Part shown: piece by piece, positions 8,556 to 17,356 of the stretch
Layout: each line of letters opens with the position of its first letter
How positions within the stretch are numbered: position 1 is the stretch's first letter
Assembly: GCA_900547165.1 (NCBI GenBank)
Contig: URFZ01000008.1
Coordinates: forward strand, 54,282 to 118,281
Source: an uncultured Eubacteriales bacterium
GTDB taxonomy: Bacteria > Bacillota > Clostridia > Oscillospirales > UBA644
Direction of reading: 5' to 3'
Length of the DNA: 64,000 nucleotides
Program-made: the position numbers and the translations under genes
The notes under the pieces: generated by a model
The model's database searches: none
What the model saw: the letters and a program-made list of their open reading frames with translations, nothing else
What the model was told of the DNA's origin: nothing

Positions 8556-9310
8556 TATCCGAACCTCCCCGTGATGTAATCTTCCGTGCGTTTATCCTGC
8601 GGCTGTTCGAACATTTTTTCCGTGCCGTCGTATTCGACAAGGTCGCCAAGCAGGAAAAACGCCGTGTAGTCCGATATACGCACCGCCTGTTGCATATTAT
8701 GCGTAACGATAACTATCGTGTATTTCTTTTTCAGATCCATGGCAAGATCTTCTATTTTTGAGGTCGAAATGGGGTCGAGCGCCGAGGTCGGTTCGTCCAT
8801 CAGAAGCACGTCGGGTTCAACCGCCAATGCGCGGGCTATGCAAAGTCTCTGCTGTTGTCCGCCCGAAAGCCCGAGCGCGGATTTTTTGAGTCTGTCCCTG
8901 ACCTCGTCCCATATTGCCGCGTCGCGGAGCGAGCGTTCCACGATGTCGTCAAGTTTTGCCTTGTTGCGAACGCCGTGCGTGCGCGGTCCGTAAGCGATGT
9001 TGTCGTAAACGCTCATCGGAAACGGGTTCGGTTTCTGGAACACCATGCCGATGTTCTTGCGGAGTTCGTTTACGTCCGTGCCGGGGGAAAAAATGTCCTT
9101 GCCGTCGTATTTGACTTCGCCGGTTATGCGAACGCCCGGTACAAGGTCGTTCATTCTGTTGAGCGTTTTCAGAAATGTGGATTTACCGCAGCCGGAGGGT
9201 CCGATAAGTGCGGTTATGCTGTTTTTTGCTATATTTATATTGACGTTTTTGAGCGCCTGCGTGTTTCCGTACCAAAGACAAAGGTCGTTGACGGTTATAA
9301 TATTGCTCAT
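8555..9310 (-). CDS. pstB: Phosphate ABC transporter ATP-binding protein PstB
   Basis: 251 residues with Walker A at 37-45 (GPSGCGKST), the signature LSGGQQQRL, and Walker B LLMDEPTSALD. It powers high-affinity phosphate import by the PstCA channel. Strong match over full length to PstB, including the RMNDL and PNPFPMS stretches typical of the family. Overlaps pstA by 4 bp and phoU by 1 bp. Confidence 0.97.
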   Translation of the reverse strand: MSNIITVNDLCLWYGNTQALKNVNINIAKNSITALIGPSGCGKSTFLKTLNRMNDLVPGVRITGEVKYDGKDIFSPGTDVNELRKNIGMVFQKPNPFPMSVYDNIAYGPRTHGVRNKAKLDDIVERSLRDAAIWDEVRDRLKKSALGLSGGQQQRLCIARALAVEPDVLLMDEPTSALDPISTSKIEDLAMDLKKKYTIVIVTHNMQQAVRISDYTAFFLLGDLVEYDGTEKMFEQPQDKRTEDYITGRFG

Positions 9311-10170
9311 ATACTTCTCCTCTTTTTGAAATATTTGCCGACGAGCGCCGCCGCAAGGTTGATGATAAGCGCAAGAATCATCAGTATCGCCGCTATCGCA
9401 AACGCGACGTCGAATTTACCGCGCTCTTTTGCATAAACGTAAAGTGCGACCGTCAGCGAGGCTCCCGAACTTGTAAGTCCCTCGAAAAGCCCGTTTACGA
9501 CGTGCGCAACGCCCGCCGTGAAAAGCAGCGCCGCGGACTCGCCGAGGATTCGTCCGACGGAAAGGATACAGCCTGTTATAACACCGTCGATACAGCCCGG
9601 CAAAACAACCGTTCGGATAACTCTCCATTTGCCCGCGCCCAGCCCGAAAGCGCCTTCACGGTAACTCTGCGGGACGGTTTTCAGGCTTTCCTGCGTGGTT
9701 CTCATAACCGTGGGCAGGTTCATTATAACAAGCGTCAGCGCGCCCGCGATTATTGATGTCTGGAATCCGAGGAATTGACAGAAAAACAGCATTCCGACAA
9801 GTCCGTAGATAATGGACGGTATGCCCGAAAGCGTTTCCGCCGCATATTCGATTATTGCAACTATTCTTTTGTTCTTTGCGTATTCAGTCAGATATATCGC
9901 CGCGCCGACCCCGAGCGGAAGCACGAAGACAAGCGTAGCCAAAACAAGATAAACGGTATTGAGAATGTCGGGAAGAATGCCTATCGTACCCGAAAGGTAA
10001 CTCGGCGAGGTCGAAAGCAATTCCCATGTTATATTGGGAAGACCTTTGTAAAGGATATATACTATAAGAAAAAGAACCAGCGCACAGGTCAGCGTTACCG
10101 CAACGCCCATAAGAACGTTCATCGTGACCCCGTATGCTTTTCTTTTCAAAGACGTTTTGTTGTTTTTCAT
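9307..10170 (-). CDS. pstA: Phosphate ABC transporter permease PstA
   Basis: 287 residues with about six membrane segments and the binding-protein-dependent permease EAA-type loop (REGAFGLGAGKWRVI). PstA forms half of the phosphate channel. The family hallmark IPSIIYGLVG is present. Overlaps pstB by 4 bp and starts 1 base after pstC ends. Confidence 0.95.
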   Translation of the reverse strand: MKNNKTSLKRKAYGVTMNVLMGVAVTLTCALVLFLIVYILYKGLPNITWELLSTSPSYLSGTIGILPDILNTVYLVLATLVFVLPLGVGAAIYLTEYAKNKRIVAIIEYAAETLSGIPSIIYGLVGMLFFCQFLGFQTSIIAGALTLVIMNLPTVMRTTQESLKTVPQSYREGAFGLGAGKWRVIRTVVLPGCIDGVITGCILSVGRILGESAALLFTAGVAHVVNGLFEGLTSSGASLTVALYVYAKERGKFDVAFAIAAILMILALIINLAAALVGKYFKKRRSI

Positions 10171-10171
10171 A

Positions 10172-11041
10172 TTATTTTTCCTTACGTCCTTTCAAGAAGA
10201 AGTTCAGCGCGGCGTTTATAAGCATGATGAAGAGGAACAGCACAAGCGCTATCGAGAAAAGAGCCTGTCTTTGAAGTCCCGAAGAATAGGACATTTCGCT
10301 TGCGACCGCCGTTGTCAGAAAACGGACGCTGCCCATAAGGCGCGGCATATTCGCAACGTTGCCCGCAACCATCATGACCGCCATCGCTTCGCCTATCGCT
10401 CTGCCAACGCCGAGTACGACCGCTGCCGCGATACCGCTTTTTGCCGCGGGAACGGAAACTTTGAAATATGTTTCCGTCGGTGTCGCGCCGAGCGCCAAAG
10501 AAGCGTCCTCATATTCTTTCGGAACGGCTTCCAACGCATTCAGCGAAACTTTTATGATAGAGGGCAGTATCATTATCGCAAGAACGATTATCGCCGCCAG
10601 CAGGCTTGCACCGTCCGGAACGTTGAATATTTTTCTTATCGCGGGAACGAGCACTATCATGCCCACAAGACCGTAAACAACGGAGGGTATGCTTGCCAGC
10701 AGGCTGACTGCCGATTCAACAAGTGTTTTCATTTTCGGCGGCGCAACCTTTGCAAGGAAGACCGCCGTCAGAAATCCTATGGGAACACCCAAAAGTATTG
10801 CGCCCGCGGTTCCGTAAACGCTTGTCAGGATAAACGGCAGTATTCCGAATTTCGGTTCTTTTGCCGTCGATGCCCATTCCGTGCCGAACAGGAAATCCCA
10901 AATCCCTATTTTCGTTATTGCGGGAATGCCCGATATTATCAGATAAACGGTTATGAGCAGCACACAGCCGACCGTTATCAGACCGAGCACAAGGAATATC
11001 CCGTGTATTATATTTTCGAATAATCTCTTTTTGTTTTTCAT
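10172..11041 (-). CDS. pstC: Phosphate ABC transporter permease PstC
   Basis: 289 residues, about six membrane segments, with the paired IPSVVYGLVG motif and an EAA-type loop (YEDASLALGATPTETY). Forms the other half of the Pst channel. Its length and motif order fit PstC rather than PstA. It follows pstS after 83 bases. Confidence 0.95.
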   Translation of the reverse strand: MKNKKRLFENIIHGIFLVLGLITVGCVLLITVYLIISGIPAITKIGIWDFLFGTEWASTAKEPKFGILPFILTSVYGTAGAILLGVPIGFLTAVFLAKVAPPKMKTLVESAVSLLASIPSVVYGLVGMIVLVPAIRKIFNVPDGASLLAAIIVLAIMILPSIIKVSLNALEAVPKEYEDASLALGATPTETYFKVSVPAAKSGIAAAVVLGVGRAIGEAMAVMMVAGNVANMPRLMGSVRFLTTAVASEMSYSSGLQRQALFSIALVLFLFIMLINAALNFFLKGRKEK

Positions 11042-11124
11042 CTTACAAAGCCTCTTTCACGCGGCACGCAGCGAACCCGAATCTTTCGTCCGAGCCCGCC
11101 GCCGCTTTATGTCCGTTTTGTTTG

Positions 11125-11988
11125 TTATTTAACGGGAACCGCGCCCGCTTTGGAGATGAGGTCGTTTGCTTCCGCGGAGGTTGCGAAGTCGAAGAACTTC
11201 TGAGCAACTTCGGAGAGATGCTTTCCGGTTTTCGTTACGAGGACGAAAGGTCTCTGGATAACGTAGCTGCCGTCTTTAACCGTTGCTTCCGACGGAGCAA
11301 CACCGCCGACCGTCAATGCTTTAACCGAGTCCTGAAGAGCCGCCAGGGAAGCATATCCTATCGCGTTCGGGTTGTTTGCAACAGTTGTGATAACGTCGCC
11401 GGTCGAAGTAAGTTCCTGTCTGTATTTGCAAGCCTCTTTGGTGGAGGTGATGGATTCAAATCCGTCTCTGGTGCCGCTTCCCGCTTCACGTCCGATTACA
11501 ACGATTTCCGCGTCCGCGCCGCCGAGGTCTTTCCAGTTGGTGATCTCACCGGTGTATATCTTTGCGATATTTTCAACGGAAAGGTCGCTTACCGCATTTG
11601 CGGGGTTGACGATTACCGCGATACCGTCAAGCGCTACGATTGTTTCGGTCAGACCGTTTGCTTTTTCATCGTCTTTAAGCGCTCTGGACGAAAGTCCGAT
11701 GTCGCAGCGTCCTTCGGCTACTGCCGTGATGCCCGAACCCGAGCCGGTGGGGTTATAAGTGAACTTTGCGTTCTTGTTGTTCTGCATAAACGCTTCGCCG
11801 AGTGCTCCGATTACGTTTTCCATCGAGGTGGAGCCGTCGGTCGAAACCGTTCCGCTTACTTCTTTGTTTCCGTCTGCCGCGGTCGTACCGTTCCGGGTCG
11901 TCGTGGTGGTTGCTTCCTTGCTTCCGCATCCCGCAAGAAGTGCCAGCGCAAGAAGTGCCGCGAGCATAATGCTTACAAACTTTTTCAT
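11125..11988 (-). CDS. pstS: Phosphate-binding lipoprotein PstS
   Basis: Start ATG 11988 begins a lipoprotein signal (MKKF, hydrophobic core, lipobox LAGC), with AAGGAG 11 bases upstream; longer readings from 12207 are not credible. A threonine-rich linker follows the lipid-anchored Cys. The mature part has the phosphate-binding signatures GSGSGITAV and GREAGSGTRDGF. PstS captures phosphate outside the membrane and delivers it to PstCA. First gene of the operon; a possible Pho box lies upstream at 12093-12109. Confidence 0.95.
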   Translation of the reverse strand: MKKFVSIMLAALLALALLAGCGSKEATTTTTRNGTTAADGNKEVSGTVSTDGSTSMENVIGALGEAFMQNNKNAKFTYNPTGSGSGITAVAEGRCDIGLSSRALKDDEKANGLTETIVALDGIAVIVNPANAVSDLSVENIAKIYTGEITNWKDLGGADAEIVVIGREAGSGTRDGFESITSTKEACKYRQELTSTGDVITTVANNPNAIGYASLAALQDSVKALTVGGVAPSEATVKDGSYVIQRPFVLVTKTGKHLSEVAQKFFDFATSAEANDLISKAGAVPVK

Positions 11989-12054
11989 AATGTAACATTC
12001 TCCTTTTTCCGTTATCGGAATCTTTCTTTTGTACTTTTTCCTTTGTACGCCCAT

Positions 12055-12109
12055 AGTATACCCCTCGAACGTAAAGTACAAAAGCCTTGTTTTGTCAAAT
12101 CCATGTAAA
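12055..12109 (-). promoter_or_regulatory. Candidate pst promoter with Pho-box-like repeats
   Basis: On the minus strand a -10 TATACT (12060-12055) has a weak -35 TTTTGT (12083-12078) at 17 bp. Just upstream are TTTACA (12109-12104) and TTGACA (12098-12093) separated by 5 bases, that is an 11-bp period, as in Bacillus PhoP boxes (TT.ACA repeats). Only two clear repeats are present, so this is tentative. Confidence 0.45.
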
Positions 12110-12295
12110 ATCGTCTTTTCGGGGTGAAATTTTTCCGAACGGGGATTCAGGCTCATACGCATACGCGCGCGTAATAAAATCTGTACGCTGAAATGTTTTG
12201 CGGACAAAACGCGGATTTTTTCCTCTTAGGAATTTTATTACACCGCTTTTTGAAAAAAATCATACGATTATTTTGTAAAATAGTGCTTTACCCCC

Positions 12296-12324
12296 TTTAT
12301 TTTTTATAATAAGTGTGATATAAT
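12296..12324 (+). promoter_or_regulatory. Candidate uvrB promoter
   Basis: A weak -35 (TTTATT, 12296-12301), a 17-bp spacer and a perfect -10 TATAAT (12319-12324), about 120 bases before uvrB. No LexA/SOS box was recognised in the 456-base divergent region 11989-12444, which otherwise holds only AT-rich non-coding sequence. Confidence 0.45.
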
Positions 12325-12444
12325 ATAGGGGCTGACCCGTGAGAAACGAAAGTGTTCGCGGGATTTTATTTGAAAATTACGAAAAAACAAAATAAAGAAA
12401 ATTACGTTTCGTGATAAATTAAAAAGCGGAAAGAGGTGTGAGCG

Positions 12445-14433
12445 ATGGATAAATTCATTTTACATTCCAAATTTCAGCCGACGGGCGACCAGCCGCAGGC
12501 TATCGAGAAGCTGACGCGGGGTATTTTGGACGGCGATAAAAAGCAGACCCTGCTCGGCGTTACCGGTTCGGGCAAAACTTTTACCATGGCGAACATTATC
12601 GCCAATGTCAACCGTCCCACGCTCATTCTTGCCCACAACAAAACGCTTGCCGCTCAGCTTTGCTCGGAGTTCCGCGAGTTCTTCCCCGAGAACGCGGTGG
12701 AGTATTTTGTATCTTATTACGATTATTACCAACCCGAGGCATATATAGCGCACACGGACACGTATATAGAAAAAGATATGTCGATAAACGACGAGATCGA
12801 TCGTCTGCGCCATTCCGCGACCTCCGCGCTGTTTGAGCGCCGCGACGTTATAATAGTTGCGAGCGTTTCGTGTATCTACACGCTCGGTGACCCTGCGGAA
12901 TACCACAATATGATGGTGTCGCTCCGTGTCGGGCAAAAACTTGACCGCGAGGAACTGCTGAAAAACCTTGCGAAGATACGGTTTGAAAGAAACGACATCG
13001 ACCTCGGCAGAGGTATGTTCCGCGCAAGAGGCGACGTTGTGGAAATATTCCCCGCGTCCGCGAACGACTTGGTTATACGCGTTGAGTTCTGGGATGACGA
13101 GATAGAACGGATATGCGAGATAAACCCGACGACGGGAGAGATACTGCGAATAATCAATTACGCCGTGATATTCCCCGCCGTGCATTACGTCACGACGGAC
13201 GAGCACCTGAAAAAAGCGATAGACGAAATTATCCGTGAAATGGAAGAGCGCGAAAAGTTTTTCACGGACAGGGGCAAACTTATCGAGGCTCAGCGTATCA
13301 GAGAACGCACGATGTACGACGTGGAGTTCTTGCGCACGGTGGGTTACTGCAAAGGTGTGGAGAACTATTCCCGTATCCTTTCGGGCAGAAAGCCCGGTTC
13401 GACCCCGTACACGCTGCTGGACTACTTTCCGAAAGACTTTTTGATGTTCATCGACGAAAGCCATGTTTCCGTGCCGCAGGTGCGAGGTATGAGCGGCGGC
13501 GACAGGGCAAGAAAAGAAAGCCTTGTCGAATACGGTTTCCGTCTTCCGTCCGCGTATGACAACCGCCCGCTGTTTTTCAGCGAGTTTGAGCAAAAACTCA
13601 ATCAGGTGATATACGTTTCGGCTACGCCGGGAGATTATGAGAAAGAACATTCCGCGCAGATTGTCGAACAGATAATCAGACCCACGGGACTTCTCGACCC
13701 GCTTGTCAGCGTTCGTCCGACGGACGGTCAGATTGACGACCTTGTTTCGGAGATAAAGAAACGGGTGGAGAAAAACGAACGTGTGCTTGTCGTTACTCTG
13801 ACAAAGAAAATGTCCGAGTCCCTGACGGAATATCTGCAAGGGCTTGACCTGCGCGTTCGGTATATGCACCATGAAACGGAAACTCTCGAACGTATACAGA
13901 CGCTCCGCGACCTGCGTTTGGGAGAGTTTGACGTCCTTGTCGGGATAAACCTGCTCCGCGAGGGACTTGACCTGCCCGAAGTTTCGCTTATTGCTATTCT
14001 TGACGCAGACAAAGAGGGCTTTTTGAGAAACGAACGCTCTCTGATACAGATAATAGGCAGAGCGGCGCGAAACGCAGAGGGCGAAGTAATAATGTACGCC
14101 GATACCGTTACCCCGTCGATGGAAGCCGCCATCAGGGAAACGGAACGCCGCCGTTCGATACAGGAGAAATACAACAAAGACCACGGCATAACGCCGAAAA
14201 CGATAATAAAGCCGATAACCGACGTTGCCGCGTTCACCGCCGCCGAAAAAGTTGCGGAAGATGCGGAAAAAGCGGTGGACGCAAGAAAACTTTCGCCGAA
14301 GCAACTCGACGACCTCATAAAAGAGTTGACGGCGGAGATGAAACGCGCTTCAAAGAATCTGGATTTCGAATATGCCGCAACGCTGCGCGACAGGATAAAG
14401 GAAATTCAGGCGCAGGCAAAGGGCGTAAAGTGA
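12445..14433 (+). CDS. uvrB: Excinuclease ABC subunit UvrB
   Basis: 662 residues, usual for UvrB. Helicase motif I is GVTGSGKTF near residue 40; the beta-hairpin region (YYDYYQPEAY) that clamps damaged DNA, the DEAD-type motif FIDESH, and motif VI (QIIGRAARN) are all present, as is the C-terminal UVR domain (about 625-660) that contacts UvrC. UvrB verifies DNA lesions handed over by UvrA and recruits UvrC for incision. Start ATG 12445 has AAAGAGGTG upstream. It is followed 49 bases later by uvrA, so the two form the common uvrBA unit. Confidence 0.97.
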   Translation: MDKFILHSKFQPTGDQPQAIEKLTRGILDGDKKQTLLGVTGSGKTFTMANIIANVNRPTLILAHNKTLAAQLCSEFREFFPENAVEYFVSYYDYYQPEAYIAHTDTYIEKDMSINDEIDRLRHSATSALFERRDVIIVASVSCIYTLGDPAEYHNMMVSLRVGQKLDREELLKNLAKIRFERNDIDLGRGMFRARGDVVEIFPASANDLVIRVEFWDDEIERICEINPTTGEILRIINYAVIFPAVHYVTTDEHLKKAIDEIIREMEEREKFFTDRGKLIEAQRIRERTMYDVEFLRTVGYCKGVENYSRILSGRKPGSTPYTLLDYFPKDFLMFIDESHVSVPQVRGMSGGDRARKESLVEYGFRLPSAYDNRPLFFSEFEQKLNQVIYVSATPGDYEKEHSAQIVEQIIRPTGLLDPLVSVRPTDGQIDDLVSEIKKRVEKNERVLVVTLTKKMSESLTEYLQGLDLRVRYMHHETETLERIQTLRDLRLGEFDVLVGINLLREGLDLPEVSLIAILDADKEGFLRNERSLIQIIGRAARNAEGEVIMYADTVTPSMEAAIRETERRRSIQEKYNKDHGITPKTIIKPITDVAAFTAAEKVAEDAEKAVDARKLSPKQLDDLIKELTAEMKRASKNLDFEYAATLRDRIKEIQAQAKGVK

Positions 14434-14482
14434 TTTTTGTGTTCGTCGGCGCCGCAAAACGGCTTGAAAGAAGATGTGAGAT

Positions 14483-17251
14483 ATGAGAGATACAATACTT
14501 GTAAAAGGCGCACGCGAAAACAATCTCAAAAACGTCGATCTCGAAATTCCGAGAGATAAATTCGTCGTTTTTACGGGACTTTCGGGCTCGGGCAAATCGA
14601 GCCTTGCGTTTGACACGATATATGCGGAGGGACAAAGACGTTATGTTGAGTCCCTGTCCTCCTACGCGCGTATGTTTTTGGGGCAAATGGAAAAGCCCGA
14701 CGTCGATTATATCGAGGGGCTTTCGCCCGCCATATCAATAGACCAGAAAACGACCTCCAAAAACCCGCGCTCGACCGTCGGCACGATAACCGAAATTTAC
14801 GATTATCTGCGCCTTCTTTATGCGCGTGTGGGTATTCCTCATTGCCCCGTCTGCGGCGTTGAGATAAAACAGCAGGCGCTTGATTCCATCGTCGATAAGA
14901 TTATGAAACTTGACGAGGGCACGCGCATTCAGATCCTTGCACCCGTCGTTCGCGGCAGAAAAGGCGAATATGCGAAACTTTTCGAGGATTACAGAAAAAG
15001 CGGTTATGTCCGCGTGCGCGTTGACGGCATAATTTACGACCTCGGCGAGGATATTCCGCTTGATAAGAACAAAAAACACAACATTGAAGTCGTTGTTGAC
15101 CGTCTTGTTATCCGCGAAGACATAAAAATGCGTCTTGTCGGCTCGTGCGAAACGGCTTCCAAGCTTTCAAACGGGCTTATCGTTGTTTCCGTGCCCGACG
15201 GCGAAGAAACGACGTATTCTCAACGTTATTCCTGCCCCGAACACGGCATAGGCATCGAGGAACTGACACCGAGAATGTTCTCTTTCAACAATCCCGCGGG
15301 CGCGTGCAAGACCTGCTCCGGTCTCGGCTTTACCATGGCGGTCGATCCCGACCTTGTAATTCCGAACAAGGATCTGAGCATTCTTGACGGCGCAATAGCC
15401 GCGACGGGATTCGGAAACGTAAGCTCAAATTCGTATTATATACGTCATTTTGCGTCCATTCTGCGCGATTACGGCGCAAACCTTTCAACGCCCGTTAAGG
15501 ATATTCCCAAAGAAGCGCTTGACAAGCTGCTTTACGGCTGCGAAACGGACGAGGGCATAATCCCGTGCATCGAAAGACGGTATAAACAGTCTTCGAGCGA
15601 AGCGGTGCGCACCGAAATCGAGCAACTGATGTCCGACAAGCCCTGCCCCGACTGCCACGGAAACAGGCTCAGCGAGCTGGCGCTTGCGGTCACGGTCGGC
15701 GGCATAAACATTATCGACCTCTGCAAAAAATCCGTCAGCGAAGCATATGACTTCATAGACAATCTCAAACTCGGCGCACGCGACACGATGATTGCGGCGC
15801 AGATAATTAAAGAAATTAAATCAAGACTTAATTTCCTGCGCAGCGTCGGGCTTCAATATCTGACGCTCATGCGCTCCGCTTCAACGCTTTCGGGCGGCGA
15901 GGCACAGAGAATACGTCTTGCCACGCAGATAGGTTCTTCGCTTGTCGGGGTGCTTTATATCCTTGACGAGCCGAGCATAGGACTTCACCAGCGCGACAAC
16001 GAAAAACTGATAAACACTTTGAAAAAACTGCGCGACCTCGGCAACACGCTTATCGTTGTCGAACACGATGAGGACACGATGCGCGCCGCCGATTATCTTG
16101 TCGATATAGGTCCGGGCGCGGGCATTCACGGCGGATATATAGTTGCGGCTGGAACGCCCGAAGAGGTTGCAAAGAACGAAAAATCCATAACGGGACAGTA
16201 TCTTTCGGGCAGAAAAGAGATTCCCGTTCCGAAAAAAACGCGTCCGCTCACAGGTAAATCACTTGTTATCCGCGGCGCGAAAGAAAATAACTTAAAGAAC
16301 ATCGATGTCGAGATCCCGCTCGGAGTTTTCACCTCCGTTACAGGTGTTTCCGGGTCGGGCAAATCGAGCCTTATAAATGAAATTCTGTACAAAACGCTTG
16401 CGGTCAAACTCAACCGTTCGCGTCTGGTACCGGGCAAATGCGACTGCATTGAAGGCATCGACCAACTCGACAAAGTCGTTAATATAGACCAGAGTCCGAT
16501 AGGCAGAACCCCGCGTTCGAACCCCGCAACGTATACGGGAATGTTTAACGACATACGCGAACTTTTTGCGCAGACGCCAGATGCGCGCGCAAAGGGTTTC
16601 AAAGCGGGCAGGTTCTCCTTCAACGTTGACGGCGGACGCTGCGACGCCTGCAAAGGCGACGGTATCGTCAAGATAGAAATGCATTTTCTTCCCGATATTT
16701 ACGTTCCGTGCGACGTGTGCGGCGGCAAACGCTACAACAGAGAAACTCTCGATGTTAAATTCAAGGACAAAAACATTTACGAAGTTCTTGATATGACGGT
16801 CGAAGAGGGTTTGAAGTTTTTTGAGAATATACCCAATATTTACAGAAAACTCGAAACGCTTTACGACGTCGGTCTCGGATATATAAAGATAGGTCAGCCG
16901 TCCACCACTCTTTCGGGCGGCGAAGCGCAGAGAATAAAGTTGGCTACGGAACTTTCGAAGCGCTCTACCGGCAGAACGATATATATTCTGGACGAACCGA
17001 CGACGGGGCTTCACTCCGAAGACGTCAAAAAACTTATCAAGGTTCTGCAAAAACTGACGGACGCGGGCAACACCGTAGTCGTTATCGAACACAACCTTGA
17101 CGTTATCAAATGCTCGGATCATATCATCGACCTCGGTCCCGAGGGCGGCGACGGCGGCGGAACGGTGCTCTGCACGGGTACTCCGCGTGAAGTTTCAAAA
17201 GTCCCCGAATCGTTTACGGGACAGTATCTGAAACGGTATTTCCCCCGTTAA
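14483..17251 (+). CDS. uvrA: Excinuclease ABC subunit UvrA
   Basis: 922 residues, slightly shorter than the usual 940 or so. Two ABC ATPase halves are visible: Walker A GLSGSGKSS near residue 31 and GVSGSGKSS in the second half, each with LSGGEAQRI, plus zinc-binding Cys modules (CPVCG, CKTC, CPDC, CDACKGDG, CDVCGGKR). UvrA dimers scan DNA for bulky damage and load UvrB. Strong family match throughout, including the IDQSPIGRTPRSNPATY segment. ATG 14483 follows a GAAAGAAGATGTGAG stretch. Confidence 0.97.
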   Translation: MRDTILVKGARENNLKNVDLEIPRDKFVVFTGLSGSGKSSLAFDTIYAEGQRRYVESLSSYARMFLGQMEKPDVDYIEGLSPAISIDQKTTSKNPRSTVGTITEIYDYLRLLYARVGIPHCPVCGVEIKQQALDSIVDKIMKLDEGTRIQILAPVVRGRKGEYAKLFEDYRKSGYVRVRVDGIIYDLGEDIPLDKNKKHNIEVVVDRLVIREDIKMRLVGSCETASKLSNGLIVVSVPDGEETTYSQRYSCPEHGIGIEELTPRMFSFNNPAGACKTCSGLGFTMAVDPDLVIPNKDLSILDGAIAATGFGNVSSNSYYIRHFASILRDYGANLSTPVKDIPKEALDKLLYGCETDEGIIPCIERRYKQSSSEAVRTEIEQLMSDKPCPDCHGNRLSELALAVTVGGINIIDLCKKSVSEAYDFIDNLKLGARDTMIAAQIIKEIKSRLNFLRSVGLQYLTLMRSASTLSGGEAQRIRLATQIGSSLVGVLYILDEPSIGLHQRDNEKLINTLKKLRDLGNTLIVVEHDEDTMRAADYLVDIGPGAGIHGGYIVAAGTPEEVAKNEKSITGQYLSGRKEIPVPKKTRPLTGKSLVIRGAKENNLKNIDVEIPLGVFTSVTGVSGSGKSSLINEILYKTLAVKLNRSRLVPGKCDCIEGIDQLDKVVNIDQSPIGRTPRSNPATYTGMFNDIRELFAQTPDARAKGFKAGRFSFNVDGGRCDACKGDGIVKIEMHFLPDIYVPCDVCGGKRYNRETLDVKFKDKNIYEVLDMTVEEGLKFFENIPNIYRKLETLYDVGLGYIKIGQPSTTLSGGEAQRIKLATELSKRSTGRTIYILDEPTTGLHSEDVKKLIKVLQKLTDAGNTVVVIEHNLDVIKCSDHIIDLGPEGGDGGGTVLCTGTPREVSKVPESFTGQYLKRYFPR

Positions 17252-17356
17252 CAAAGTCGGGACGGCGGGTTGGGTGAAATTTCTCAATCCGGACTTTGAG
17301 CCGGGCGGCGCTTCTTGCGTGAGCGCTTAACCTTTAATTGAAATATAAGGAAAAAT

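Noticed and set aside
12460..14304. 614-codon open frame antisense to uvrB
   Set aside because: It lies wholly within uvrB on the other strand, is rich in Arg/His/Phe as expected from a shadow of coding sequence, and has no ribosome-binding site.
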